NCBI GenBank assembly: GCA_001917585.1
Contig: MNEG01000130.1
Span: forward strand, 1 to 43,847
From: Candidatus Rokubacteria bacterium 13_1_40CM_68_15
GTDB taxonomy: Bacteria > Methylomirabilota > Methylomirabilia > Rokubacteriales > CSP1-6
Direction: 5' to 3'
DNA: 43,847 nucleotides
The translations under genes were made by a program, and so were the position numbers. This document shows positions 1 through 7,833 of this stretch, piece by piece. Numbering within the stretch: position 1 is the stretch's first letter; each line of letters starts with the position of its first letter. Below the pieces are notes generated by a model, which had not been told where the DNA came from, did not search any database, and saw nothing but the letters and a program-made list of their open reading frames with translations.

Positions 1-87
1 CCGAGGGTGGAGGAATCAGGGCTCGGACTCATCACCGGCTTTCCATTCTCCGGCCCGTACGAGGACGTGAAGCTCAGGGGAAAGTGA
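1..87 (+). CDS. 3' end of a protein-coding gene (partial, unknown)
   Basis: Frame 1 is open from the first base of the window to a TGA at 85-87 and encodes 28 residues ending in PFSGPYEDVKLRGK. The residue mix looks like a genuine globular C-terminus and not a shadow frame. The 5' part lies outside the window, so no family can be assigned. It is on the same strand as the receiver gene that follows 94 bases later. It could be a chance open frame, given the short length. Confidence 0.4.
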   Translation, partial: PRVEESGLGLITGFPFSGPYEDVKLRGK

Positions 88-181
88 ACCTGTACGTCGG
101 TCGGCGCGCGCTCCCTACCCTCGCTGGAACCCCGCCACCGATTCCCGTGTTGACGTACCATAGGCAGGACCAGTCCGCCCT

Positions 182-586
182 ATGAGCGTGAACGACGCTT
201 CGCCGGACCTCACCGACCTCCACCTGTTGGTCGTGGACGATCACGACGACACCCTCGAAGTGTTCGGCGCCGCGCTGGAGTTGCACGGGGCCCACGTCCT
301 GACGGCGAGGAGCGCGCGAGACGCGCTGACGCTGCTCAAGACGGTGCGGCTCGACGCGATCATCTCCGACTTGGCGATGCCTGGCGAGCGCGGCTTCTGG
401 CTTGTCGAGCAGCTCCGCGGACTGGAGAGTGAGAAGGGCGGCAGTATTCCGGCGCTGGCAGTCACCGCACACTGGGACCGCTACAGCGCCGAACAGGTGA
501 CCGCTGCCGGCTTCGAGGCGTTCCTGGCGAAGCCAGTCGATCCGCTCAATCTTTCGCGAACCGTCGCGTCACTCGTCGGGCGCTGA
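182..586 (+). CDS. Single-domain response regulator (receiver only), type A
   Basis: This 134-residue protein is a stand-alone CheY-like receiver with no output domain. The acidic pair is D19/D20 (VVDDHDD), the phospho-acceptor is D63 (IISDLAMPG), the switch Thr is T95 (AVTAH) and the conserved Lys is K117 (LAKPVDP), so it should be phosphorylatable by a partner histidine kinase, which is not in the window. It is a close paralogue of the minus-strand gene at 1540-1953; both end SRTVASLVGR. It lies five bases before a second, different receiver and probably shares its transcript. The ATG at 182 has only a weak ribosome-binding site. Its role is probably phosphotransfer or protein-protein signalling; the pathway cannot be read from sequence. 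Confidence 0.9.
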   Translation: MSVNDASPDLTDLHLLVVDDHDDTLEVFGAALELHGAHVLTARSARDALTLLKTVRLDAIISDLAMPGERGFWLVEQLRGLESEKGGSIPALAVTAHWDRYSAEQVTAAGFEAFLAKPVDPLNLSRTVASLVGR

Positions 587-591
587 GCGAC

Positions 592-1053
592 GTGGGACGT
601 AGCCGTAGCCGCCGCAACGCCGGCGCGTCGGACTCAGGCTCGCCGCATAGCGGCAGCGGTGGCCCCGCGTCTGTCATCCTCATCGTGGACGACCACGCCG
701 ACACGCGCGAGATGTACTCCATGTACCTCGCCTCGCAGGGTATGCGCATCGTTGTAGCCGGCGACGGCGTCACGGCGATCCGTATGGCGGTTGCCGATCG
801 ACCAGACGTGATCGTCATGGACTTGTCTTTACCGGTGATCGACGGATTAGAGACGATACGGCGATTGAAGCGGGACGGCAGTACGGCGCACATCCCTATT
901 GTGGCCTGCACTGGGCGCGTCGACGGCGGCAGCGGAGAGTCGGCCATCGAAGCTGGATGTGACGCCTACGTCCTGAAGCCGTGCTTACCCGAGCACCTCT
1001 TGAAGGAGATCCGCACGCTGCTCGCTCGGGCCAATCGTCAGCACGGCGCATAG
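592..1053 (+). CDS. Single-domain response regulator (receiver only), type B
   Basis: A 153-residue receiver with a Ser/Gly-rich N-terminal tail of about 25 residues. Receiver residues are D33/D34 (LIVDDHADT), phospho-acceptor D77 (VIVMDLSLP), T107 (VACTG) and K129 (VLKPCLPE). The GTG start at 592 is five bases after the upstream stop, suggesting co-transcription. It is not a copy of its neighbour but is closely related to the minus-strand gene 2155-2589, sharing MRxVVAGDG, VIVMDLSLP and AGCDAY. The tail has no recognisable domain, so an internal start is possible, although no better ribosome-binding site is evident. No DNA-binding domain follows the receiver. Confidence 0.88.
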   Translation: MGRSRSRRNAGASDSGSPHSGSGGPASVILIVDDHADTREMYSMYLASQGMRIVVAGDGVTAIRMAVADRPDVIVMDLSLPVIDGLETIRRLKRDGSTAHIPIVACTGRVDGGSGESAIEAGCDAYVLKPCLPEHLLKEIRTLLARANRQHGA

Positions 1054-1539
1054 CCCGCGGCGGCGACGGGATCCTACCGGTCGGCGTGTGGCCTCCGGCG
1101 CGACGGTGGAGCGGTTGGGTCGTCGATCCATGTCGCTGACACCGCGGTAACGGTCCACCTTCCGCCAGTGTGGTGCAGGCTCATTCGAGACGGTTTACCA
1201 TGATGAACGACGAGCCACTCCCGACGCCAGTATGGCTGGTGGGTCGTCCTGGAAATCCGTCTGGCGAGAATCGGCTTCACGCTGTCTGTGCGGCCGAAGC
1301 CACGACGTCGACGCAGCCGCCTCACGACCTCGTCCCATGACTCCCGCTTTCCGGAGATCGGCAACCCACCGCGGCGTTCAACCATGAGGAGCGGAGACCT
1401 CGAGCGCATGGCTCTCGATCGTGACGTAGCGGTCGTAACGCACACTCATAGAACGGATATCGACGGCTCCAGGTCGGAATCGGAGAGGCGTAGCGATGGA
1501 TCGAGAAGGTGGCGAGGTAACTTCCAGCCCGGGGCTGGG
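1054..1539. other. 486-bp stretch between receiver genes; no confident gene
   Basis: This interval separates the plus-strand receiver pair from the minus-strand pair. A 123-residue minus-strand ORF (1074-1445) is Arg-rich and has a segment (WLVVHHGKPSRMSLHH) that looks protein-like, but I recognise no family and it lacks a good ribosome-binding site. A 46-residue plus-strand ORF beginning with ATG at 1200 is equally uncertain. The stretch may hold a decayed gene or promoter DNA. No terminator with a T-tract was found. Confidence 0.4.
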
Positions 1540-1953
1540 TCAGCGACCGACGAGGGACGCGACCGTTCTGGAGAGGTCGAACGGATCGACCGGCTTCGTC
1601 AGGAACGCCTCGAAGCCAAGCTCCTTCAGCCGGGTGGCAGCGTAGCGCTCCCGATGCGCGGTGACCGCAATCGCGGGGATGCAGCCGCCCTTCTCGTGCT
1701 CGAGTTGGCGGACCTGCTGAAGCAACCAGAGGCCATCCTCGCCCGGCATCGCCAGATCCGAGATCATCGCGTTCACTCGTACCGTCTGAAAAATGGTCAG
1801 CGCGTCTCGGGCCGTCCTCGCCGTCAGGACGTTCGCCCCGAAGAGTCCCAGAGCGGCACTGAAGAGCTCGAGCGTATCGACGTGATCATCCACGACCAAG
1901 ACGTGGATGTCGGCCAGATCTATCGGACGAACCTCGGATGTCGTGCGGGCCAC
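1540..1953 (-). CDS. Single-domain response regulator, type A paralogue
   Basis: A 137-residue receiver-only protein with all signature residues: D22/D23 (LVVDDHVDT), D66 (MISDLAMPGEDG), T98 (AVTAH) and K120 (LTKPVDP). It aligns along its whole length with the plus-strand receiver at 182-586 and is clearly its paralogue. The start is a GTG at 1953. The type B paralogue 2155-2589 lies upstream on the same strand, about 200 bases away. A cognate histidine kinase is not visible. As a receiver without output domain it could be a phosphate sink, a phosphorelay intermediate or a partner-switching protein. Confidence 0.9.
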   Translation of the reverse strand: MARTTSEVRPIDLADIHVLVVDDHVDTLELFSAALGLFGANVLTARTARDALTIFQTVRVNAMISDLAMPGEDGLWLLQQVRQLEHEKGGCIPAIAVTAHRERYAATRLKELGFEAFLTKPVDPFDLSRTVASLVGR

Positions 1954-2154
1954 GCCGGGCGCATGCGCAATATCGGGACCAACTCAGTGACGGACGTGAT
2001 TTTCGACACTTGACGATCGGCGTGAACGAGGCGCTGTTCGATTCGGAGTCAAGCGGTCACGGCTTGGCACGCGGGCTGACACACGCGGCCGAACAACGCC
2101 CGCAGTAAGCGCACTTCTTGTCCTCGGCATCTTCAGCGTCGCCTGGCCATGCGT

Positions 2155-2589
2155 CTACGCCGGGCGCTGCGGCCGGGCCTTGCGCGCCAGCAGGATGCGG
2201 ATCTGCTCGAAGAGCTGTTCGGGCAAGCACGGCTTCATGAGGTAGGCATCGCAGCCAGCCACGATGGCGCGCTCCGCGCTGCCGCCACCGATGTTCCCGG
2301 TACAAGCCACGATCGGGATGTGAGCCGTGCGGCGGTTCCCCTTCAGCCGCCGGATCGCCTCCCACCCGTCGAGTAGGGGCAACGAGAGATCCATGACGAT
2401 CACGTCGGGCTGCCGGCCTTCAGCAAGGCGAACGGCCGTCAGGCCATCACCGGCTACCACGACGCGCATCCCCTTCGAGACGAGATACGTGAAGTACATC
2501 GCCCGGGTGGCCGCGTGGTCGTCCACGATGAGGGCGAGCGGACCACGGTGCGAGACCGATGAGGTCGTCGGGTATTTCTTCGTCCTCAC
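2155..2589 (-). CDS. Single-domain response regulator, type B paralogue
   Basis: A 144-residue receiver-only protein with D23/D24 (LIVDDHAAT), D67 (VIVMDLSLP), T97 (VACTG) and K119 (LMKPCLPE). It is the paralogue of the gene at 592-1053. Translation probably starts at GTG 2589, giving a short basic N-terminal tail. It is transcribed away from the gene at 2795, and the 205-base interval between them contains palindromes and direct repeats that look like operators. The downstream type A receiver on the same strand may be co-transcribed. Confidence 0.88.
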   Translation of the reverse strand: MRTKKYPTTSSVSHRGPLALIVDDHAATRAMYFTYLVSKGMRVVVAGDGLTAVRLAEGRQPDVIVMDLSLPLLDGWEAIRRLKGNRRTAHIPIVACTGNIGGGSAERAIVAGCDAYLMKPCLPEQLFEQIRILLARKARPQRPA

Positions 2590-2640
2590 TGCGCCAGCTT
2601 ACGACGTGGCGGTTGGTCGAGAAATCGCCCAGACGTACTA

Positions 2641-2726
2641 GGAAAACATTTCCTTTGCTGAGCCAGGAAGGGTCTCCGTCCGGAAGGGTCTCCGTTCCTC
2701 TGGGAAAATATTTTCCCGTATTGACT
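2641..2726. promoter_or_regulatory. Divergent regulatory region with palindromes and direct repeats
   Basis: The interval between divergent genes contains GGAAA-ACA-TTTCC (2641-2653), two copies of GGAAGGGTCTCCGT (2666-2679 and 2682-2695, period 16) and a perfect 16-bp palindrome GGGAAAATATTTTCCC (2702-2717). The two palindromes share a GGAAA/TTTCC arm pattern, as expected of two sites for one dimeric regulator. A TTGACT hexamer at 2721-2726 could be a -35 element for the rightward gene; the matching -10 is poor. The AT-rich sequence is conspicuous in this GC-rich DNA. Function as operators is inferred from symmetry and position. Confidence 0.55.
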
Positions 2727-2794
2727 GAGGGCGGGCAGCGAGCAAATAGTCGATCAGATAGTTCGAATCACGGGGCGGTGGTTGAGGAGCGCAC

Positions 2795-3172
2795 ATGACG
2801 CACCCGGACGCCGCCCGCCCATATCCGCATCCCCCACAGACCATCGATCGCGCCGATCTGGCCGTGTTCGACGCTGGAGAGTTGCTCCACCAGAACTACG
2901 TCGTGCAGGGTGGTGAAGGGTGTGACGTAGTCCGTGACTTCCTCCGTCGACATTATCCGTCAGCCTTCTGCGCCCGCTGTCTCGCCAGGACGCTTCGTAT
3001 CGTGCCTGAGCAGGCGCGGAAGCTGATCGCCGCGCTACGAATCGATGGCGAGACGATCGTCCTGCTCGGCGCCCACTGCGCGCGCTGTCATCGGCCGCGA
3101 ATGACCGTACAGGCCGTCGGGTACGAAGACGCCCAGCAGAAGTCCGAGCAGGCCGCGAGCACCTTCTTATGA
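2795..3172 (+). CDS. Small protein with two CxxC motifs, coupled to a response regulator
   Basis: A 125-residue protein that I do not recognise as a named family. It has two Cys pairs, FCARCLA near residue 60 and HCARCHRPR near residue 95, about 35 residues apart; this spacing suggests a treble-clef or ribbon-type zinc site. Between them is a helical segment (PEQARKLIAALRIDGETIVL) resembling a small DNA- or protein-binding module. The stop overlaps the next ATG (ATGA at 3169-3172), so it is probably translationally coupled to the OmpR-type regulator. It has no signal peptide or TM segment. Zinc binding is inferred from the Cys pattern only. Confidence 0.7.
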   Translation: MTHPDAARPYPHPPQTIDRADLAVFDAGELLHQNYVVQGGEGCDVVRDFLRRHYPSAFCARCLARTLRIVPEQARKLIAALRIDGETIVLLGAHCARCHRPRMTVQAVGYEDAQQKSEQAASTFL

Positions 3173-3886
3173 ATCCCGCACCGGCGGATGCCGTACAGCG
3201 CTGTGGTCGCGTGCTCGTCGTCGAGGACGAGCCCGATGTCGCCGAGCTGATTCGTCACCATCTCGGTAAGGAAGGCTGGGACGTGCTCACCGCGAGTTCG
3301 GGGCCCGAGGCGCTCCGGCGGGCGCACGATGTCCGTCCCGACCTGGTGGTGCTCGATCTCATGCTGCCCGAGCTCAATGGCTGGGGAGGTCTGCCGCCGG
3401 CTCAGGCAAGATCCGGAGGCCCGGACGATCCCGATCATCATGGTCACCGGGCGGGTCGAGGAAGGCGATGTGATCCTCGGCTTCGAGCTGGGCGCCGACG
3501 ACTACGTCACCAAGCCGTTCTCGCCGCGCGAACTGATCGCCCGTATCCACGCCGTCGTCCGCCGCACGGGTGTCGAAGAGAGCCGGAGGCAGGTGTTCGT
3601 CAAGGCCGGCGACCTCGAGATCGATCGTGACCGCTTCGAGGTGAGGGTGAAGGGGCGTCCCGTCGAGCTGCTTGCGGTGCTGGCCAGCAGTCCCGGCCGT
3701 GTGTTCGGCCGCGACGAGCTGCTCGATGTGGTGTGGGGCCAGAACGGCTTCGTCCAGCCTCACACCGTCGATGTCCACCTCGCTCGGTTGCGCGGGAAAT
3801 TCGTGGCGACCAAGCTACCGATGCCGGCCATCGAGACGGCCCGGGGCGTCGGCTATCGGTTCCGTGAGCAGAACGGGAACGGCTGA
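3169..3886 (+). pseudogene. OmpR/PhoB-family response regulator, frameshifted and with a winged-helix deletion
   Basis: The receiver starts in one frame (VLVVEDEPDVAEL, then VVLDLMLPELNGW) and continues in the next (EVCRRLRQDPEA, MVTGRVEEGD, DDYVTKPFSPRE), followed by a winged helix (GRVFGRDELLDVVWG, VDVHLARLRGK, ARGVGYRF). The shift lies at TGGGGAGG, where one extra G in the run at 3383-3386 breaks the frame; removing it restores NGWEVCRRLRQ. In addition the wHTH reads GRPVEL-LAVLASSPGR, where the family normally has about eight more residues (such as TRKEFELL), so the first recognition-core helix is missing. It follows the CxxC protein with a 4-base overlap. Either the gene is decaying or part of this reflects assembly error; the in-frame deletion cannot be explained by a homopolymer error. 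Confidence 0.8.
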
Positions 3887-4112
3887 AGGCTGAAGGGATC
3901 GGAGCCGTGCCCGCTCACTGAGGTGGCGGCCCCGCCCTCCCTTTTCAACAATCCTTCGAACAACAGCAACAGCGGTGCCATTGAGACGCTGGAGCGACTG
4001 CCGGGCGCGCCCGTCGTACGGACGTAACCCGTGACAATCCGCCAATCGGCACGGACGGGAGGGGGTACGGATCCGTCTCCCGACTGCCGATGACCTTCGC
4101 GGGGAGCCCACA

Positions 4113-4640
4113 ATGCTGGAGTCGCACGCCGCCGTCGGCAGAACCCGGATGACCTTGCTCGCCTCGGCCGTCGAGGAGCGATCCGGGATCCTCAAAATGA
4201 CTCACCATCTCGCCTTCCCCGGCGTCCGTGACTTCAGTGACCGTGAGCTGCGCGCGATGGCCGACCCGATGGGGCTCTACCAGGCCGCGGCGGGTGCCGT
4301 CATCTTCGAGGAGGGCAGCCGCGAGGCCTGGATGGGGATCGTCGCGGGCGGACACGTCGATATCCGCAAGGCCGACCGAAGCGGCAGCGATTGCTTGCTG
4401 GCCACGTTAGGCGTCGGCAAGGTGATGGGCGAGATGGCCCTGGTGGATACCGTGGCCCGTTCCGCTCGTGCCGTTGCGTTGACGGATGTCCGGATCCTCG
4501 TGCTCACGAAGCGGGAATTCGAACGCCTCCTCGTGACGAGCCCGAGCCTCGGCGTGAAGCTTCTTCTCGCGCTGGCGCGATTGATGAGCAGTCGGCTCCG
4601 CCTCACGAGCGGAAGGCTGGTCGATAGCCTGAGCTCCTAG
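4113..4640 (+). CDS. Cyclic nucleotide-binding domain protein without DNA-binding domain
   Basis: A 175-residue protein consisting mainly of one cNMP-binding beta-barrel (residues ~40-150). The phosphate-binding cassette is GEMALVDTVARSARAVAL, with the Gly-Glu and Arg-Ser/Ala that typically contact the cyclic phosphate. It ends in a helix (LLLALARLMSSRLRLTSGRL) like the Crp C-helix, but no helix-turn-helix follows, so it is not a Crp/Fnr transcription factor. GGGGAG precedes the ATG at 4113 by a normal distance. A secreted FecR-domain protein follows 37 bases downstream. It probably senses cAMP or cGMP and regulates a partner protein; the partner is not visible. Confidence 0.88.
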   Translation: MLESHAAVGRTRMTLLASAVEERSGILKMTHHLAFPGVRDFSDRELRAMADPMGLYQAAAGAVIFEEGSREAWMGIVAGGHVDIRKADRSGSDCLLATLGVGKVMGEMALVDTVARSARAVALTDVRILVLTKREFERLLVTSPSLGVKLLLALARLMSSRLRLTSGRLVDSLSS

Positions 4641-4677
4641 CCGTTCCAAAGGTCGATCAACACTGAAGGAGCCATTG

Positions 4678-5742
4678 ATGCAGCGAATCTACAGCGCGTC
4701 CACCGCCCTTCTTGCCTTTGTCGCTTTCGTCGTCGCCACGCCGTCCGCCGCGTTCGCTCAGCCGACCAAGGCTGGGGTCGTCACGACGCTGCACGGAACA
4801 GCGACCGTGGCCCGCGTATCGCTGTCGCAGCCGGTGCCACTGAAGTTCAAGGACGACGTCTTCGTGCAGGACCGCCTCAACACCGGCGACGATTCCGTGG
4901 CCCGCATCCTGCTTGGCGGCAAAGCGATCGTCACCGTCCGCGAGCGCTCGTCACTCACGATCACCGAGGTGCCCGGTGTCTCGACCGTCAACATCGGCGT
5001 GGGCCGGGCCGCGATCGCCGTGGCCAAGGAGCGCATGAAGCCCGGCGAGACGATCGAGATCCGCACTCCGAACGCGGTGGCCAGCATCCGAGGCACCATC
5101 GTGATCGTCGAGGTCGACCAGACGACGGCGCAGGCGGGGCCTGGCCCCGCGGCATTCACGACACGGTTCACCGTCATCACCGGCGAGGTGCTGGTGCGCC
5201 ACCTCCAGGGCGGCCAGCCGTCCGGCGCCGGCGTCACCCTCAGCGCCAACGAGCAGGCACGGTTCACGGGACTCACACCTCCCGTCAGCCGCCGGCTCAC
5301 GCCGTCGGAGGCTGGCGAGCTCTCGAACAGCTTCAAGGCGACCAAGACCGATCCCCCGGCGGCGGCGATCGCGCCCCTCATCACGCACGCCCAGGCCCTG
5401 GCCACGGATCTGGTGAACAGCGCCATCGCGAACGCGGTTCCGAGCGCGACTCAAACGCCGCAGGACAACGGCAGTCCCGACAAGCGAGAGGACCTTGCCG
5501 TACAGCAAGCGACCTCGACGACGATCGCCCGCGAGACGTTTGCCGCCACGGCGGCCACCGCCAGGGTCTGGAACAGTCTTTCCCCGATCGAGCGGCAGGA
5601 GCTCAGTCAGGTGATCCAGCAGCTCAAGACCAGTGGCTCACCGACCAGCGGACTGGGCAGCGTGACGCTGACCACGGGGACCAAAGTGATCCTGCAGAAC
5701 CTCACGCCGACGATCACCAACAGCATCCTCGGAGGGCACTAA
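4678..5742 (+). CDS. Secreted FecR-domain protein
   Basis: A protein of about 354 residues with a clear Sec signal peptide (ALLAFVAFVVATPSAAFAQ) and a FecR-type beta domain over residues ~50-180 (DRLNTGDDSVARILLGG, TPNAVASIRGTIVIVEV). The C-terminal half is low-complexity, Thr/Ser/Ala-rich and probably extended. AAGGAG at 4666-4671 is six bases before ATG 4678, so I prefer this start over the TTG at 4675. It is not beside a TonB receptor or ECF sigma factor, so this is not a FecIRA iron system; FecR-domain exported proteins next to cNMP-binding proteins suggest a cyclic-nucleotide or envelope-sensing role. The molecular function is unknown. Confidence 0.85.
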   Translation: MQRIYSASTALLAFVAFVVATPSAAFAQPTKAGVVTTLHGTATVARVSLSQPVPLKFKDDVFVQDRLNTGDDSVARILLGGKAIVTVRERSSLTITEVPGVSTVNIGVGRAAIAVAKERMKPGETIEIRTPNAVASIRGTIVIVEVDQTTAQAGPGPAAFTTRFTVITGEVLVRHLQGGQPSGAGVTLSANEQARFTGLTPPVSRRLTPSEAGELSNSFKATKTDPPAAAIAPLITHAQALATDLVNSAIANAVPSATQTPQDNGSPDKREDLAVQQATSTTIARETFAATAATARVWNSLSPIERQELSQVIQQLKTSGSPTSGLGSVTLTTGTKVILQNLTPTITNSILGGH

Positions 5743-6111
5743 TGCAGGTGTGAAAACACCGCGCGGTCCGGTGTGTTTGCTGCGGCGGCCAGACTCCAGA
5801 GGCAGCGGCGACGTGAACCGCAACCAGGGGTCCACGGAATTCGACTACGCCCTGCACTCTGCGGCGTGCGTTCCACATTCTGCCCGCCCCCTATCGCTTC
5901 GACCTCCGCCACCGCGTCCCGCTGGTGGACGAGGCGACGGACGACCGCTGAGACGATCGCGGCCGCTGGGCTGGACGCCGCTATGGTTGATCGAAGGGAC
6001 AACCCCTAGTAAGGCAAGGGCGCACGGGGGGACGCCGGTCGCCGAGAGCTCGCACAGCAACACCACGTGATTCGCTTGACGCCCCCCCGCGTGACGACAT
6101 AACGTGCTTAC
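5743..6111. other. 369-bp stretch without a convincing gene
   Basis: The interval begins just after the FecR gene with a small hairpin GGTGT-GAAA-ACACC (5747-5760) that could attenuate or end transcription, although no T-tract follows. ORFs on both strands here are Arg/Pro-rich shadows with no recognisable domain or ribosome-binding site. The last part should contain the promoter of the solute-binding protein at 6112, but I see no strong -35/-10 pair. Confidence 0.5.
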
Positions 6112-7104
6112 ATGCTTGGCCGCCGATCGTTCCTGGCCGGTATCGCCTGTCTCCTTGCCGCGCCGCGCGCCGCTGAGGCAGAGGAGGTGGGGAAGGCTCC
6201 CGCGGTTGGTATCTTGTGCCCGCGCCGTTCTTTTGATTCACGCGGGATGCCCCGAGACTCGTTCGAGGACGCTCTCCGCGAGCTGGGCTGGAGCCCTGGG
6301 TCAGATGTGATTCTCGACTACCGGGAGACGGAGAAGGAAGGCGCTGCGCTGACAGAGACGGCGGCAGTGCTGGTCCGTCGCAGGGTCGACGTCATCGTCA
6401 CGTGCGGCGGCCGGGCCACTCGCGCCGCTCAGCAGGCCACCAGCGCAATCCCAATCGTCATTGCTGCCACCACGGACCCGAATCGTTCGGACTTCTTCTT
6501 CGACATGCTCGTCCACGGTCGCCGCAAGAACGTCACCGGGGTGGTCCTGTTGAAGACGGATGCTGCCCCGACAGCCCTCGAGCTGCTCAGCCAGGCTGGC
6601 CCGGGGTTCGACCGTATCGCGGTTCTCTGGGACAGCCGGAGCGCCTTCCATCCGTCACGACTCAACGCCGTGGAGAATGCGGCACGGAGCCTGGGTGTGC
6701 AGGTTCGGCCTGTGAGTGCCGGAAGCCTGAGCGACCTGATGCCCGCCTTCGCGGCGATGCAACACGACGCCGCAAAAGCCATTCTGATTCTCGGGAGCCC
6801 ATATTTCTTCGCCGAGAGGCGCCGGCTCGTCGAGCTGGCCGCAAAGTTTCGGCTCCCGACGATGTTCGATTCGAGGGACGCGTTGGAAGCGGGCGGCCTG
6901 ATGAGCTATTCACCGAATCACGCCGTCTTGTTTGGGCGGACAGCCGCGTATGTCGACAAGATTCTGCGGGGCGCGACGCCTGCGAACCTGCCCCTCGAGC
7001 AGTTCTCGAAGTTCGAGTTCGTCATCAACCTCAACACCGCGAAGACGCTGGGCCTCACGATCCCGCCGTCGCTGCTGCGCCGGGCAGACCAGATCATTCA
7101 GTAG
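6112..7104 (+). CDS. ABC transporter substrate-binding protein (ABC_sub_bind / PF04392 type)
   Basis: A 330-residue periplasmic binding protein of the ABC_sub_bind type. The N-terminus GRRSFLAGIACLLAAPRAAEA is a Tat-like signal with twin Arg. Family hallmarks are a first lobe starting VGILCPR, a long helix with DSFEDALRELGW, the VDVIVTCGG strand, IPIVIAATTDP in the hinge, and the C-terminal FEFVINLNTAKTLGLTIPPSLLRRADQII. Length is normal for the family. No permease or ATPase gene is adjacent, so it is an orphan, as many members of this family are. The ligand cannot be predicted. The gene is monocistronic within its flanking gaps. Confidence 0.9.
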   Translation: MLGRRSFLAGIACLLAAPRAAEAEEVGKAPAVGILCPRRSFDSRGMPRDSFEDALRELGWSPGSDVILDYRETEKEGAALTETAAVLVRRRVDVIVTCGGRATRAAQQATSAIPIVIAATTDPNRSDFFFDMLVHGRRKNVTGVVLLKTDAAPTALELLSQAGPGFDRIAVLWDSRSAFHPSRLNAVENAARSLGVQVRPVSAGSLSDLMPAFAAMQHDAAKAILILGSPYFFAERRRLVELAAKFRLPTMFDSRDALEAGGLMSYSPNHAVLFGRTAAYVDKILRGATPANLPLEQFSKFEFVINLNTAKTLGLTIPPSLLRRADQIIQ

Positions 7105-7482
7105 ATCGTTTCACTGGCCGCTGAAGAGCTCCACGGCTCCTCCTGCGGCGTCAGGATCATCGATTCGACCCCTGATTGCTCGATCCGGGAAAACTCTCCG
7201 CCTCCGTAGGACGAACGACTACATGCCACCCCGTCGAATTCCTACTCGGGCATAGGGTGCCGCGCCTATAGCCGACGGTAACCTGCGGCGTTAACTTCCG
7301 GTCGTCGGACTCGCAGGGAGGACCCACGTCCGCTGGATTTTCAACGGCAGCGGACTCGCAGCTCCTGGAGAGCGCATTCACAGGGGGGGGCGATGACGAC
7401 AACGACGATTGGAACGTCATCGAACGCTACGCTGCGGACCAATGGCTCGGCGGTGCCGCCGGGGCCAGCGTCGAAATCCTCG
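7105..7482. other. 378-bp stretch upstream of a transposase remnant
   Basis: No gene is recognisable. GGACTCGCAG occurs twice in direct orientation (7307-7316 and 7352-7361). The sequence is probably intergenic DNA interrupted by the IS5-family insertion whose remnant follows. No matching terminal inverted repeat pair was found by eye. The 30-residue extension predicted upstream of the transposase start (from 7393) is low-complexity and probably not real. Confidence 0.45.
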
Positions 7483-7833
7483 ATGCGCAAGAAGCGGATT
7501 ACCGGCCGCGACGATCTGAGCGACGCCGAATGGGCGCTGGTCGCGCCGCTGCTGCCGCCCGAGCGCGGTCGAGAAGGCCGCCCGGCGCGTGACAATCGGC
7601 TCGTGGTCAACGGCATCGTGTGGCACCTCCGCAATCGCGCGCCGTGGCGTGAGATGCCTGGCCGCTGCGGGAAGTGGAACAGCGTGTATCGCCGCTACAG
7701 CCGGTGGAAGCAGGCCGGCATCTGGGAGCCGGTGGCCCGGCTGCTGACGCAAATGCTGGGGCGCGGCGGCGAGTGCGATTGCGGATGCTCGGAACGAGGG
7801 CGTGCCGGAAGCGGAGCCGAAGCCGTACGTTGA
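7483..7833 (+). mobile_element. IS5-family transposase, N-terminal fragment
   Basis: From the Met at 7483 the frame encodes the typical N-terminal domain of IS5-type transposases: DDLSDAEWALVAPLLPP, GRPARDNRLVVNGIVWHLRN, PWREMPG and WNSVYRRYSRWKQAGIW. Similarity fades after about 92 residues (LLTQML, near 7758) and the frame closes at 7833 with unrelated sequence. The DDE catalytic core is absent, so the element cannot transpose by itself. In many elements of this group the transposase is made by programmed frameshifting, but no second half was found downstream. This is a truncated relic marking the surrounding 7-11 kb as an accessory region. Confidence 0.85.

Noticed and set aside
1288-2013. 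241-residue plus-strand ORF
   Set aside because: Mostly antisense of the receiver gene 1540-1953; no domain.
7200-7330. Possible riboswitch upstream of the transposase remnant
   Set aside because: Several short GC helices can be drawn, but I could not match any known riboswitch core, and the downstream gene is a relic.
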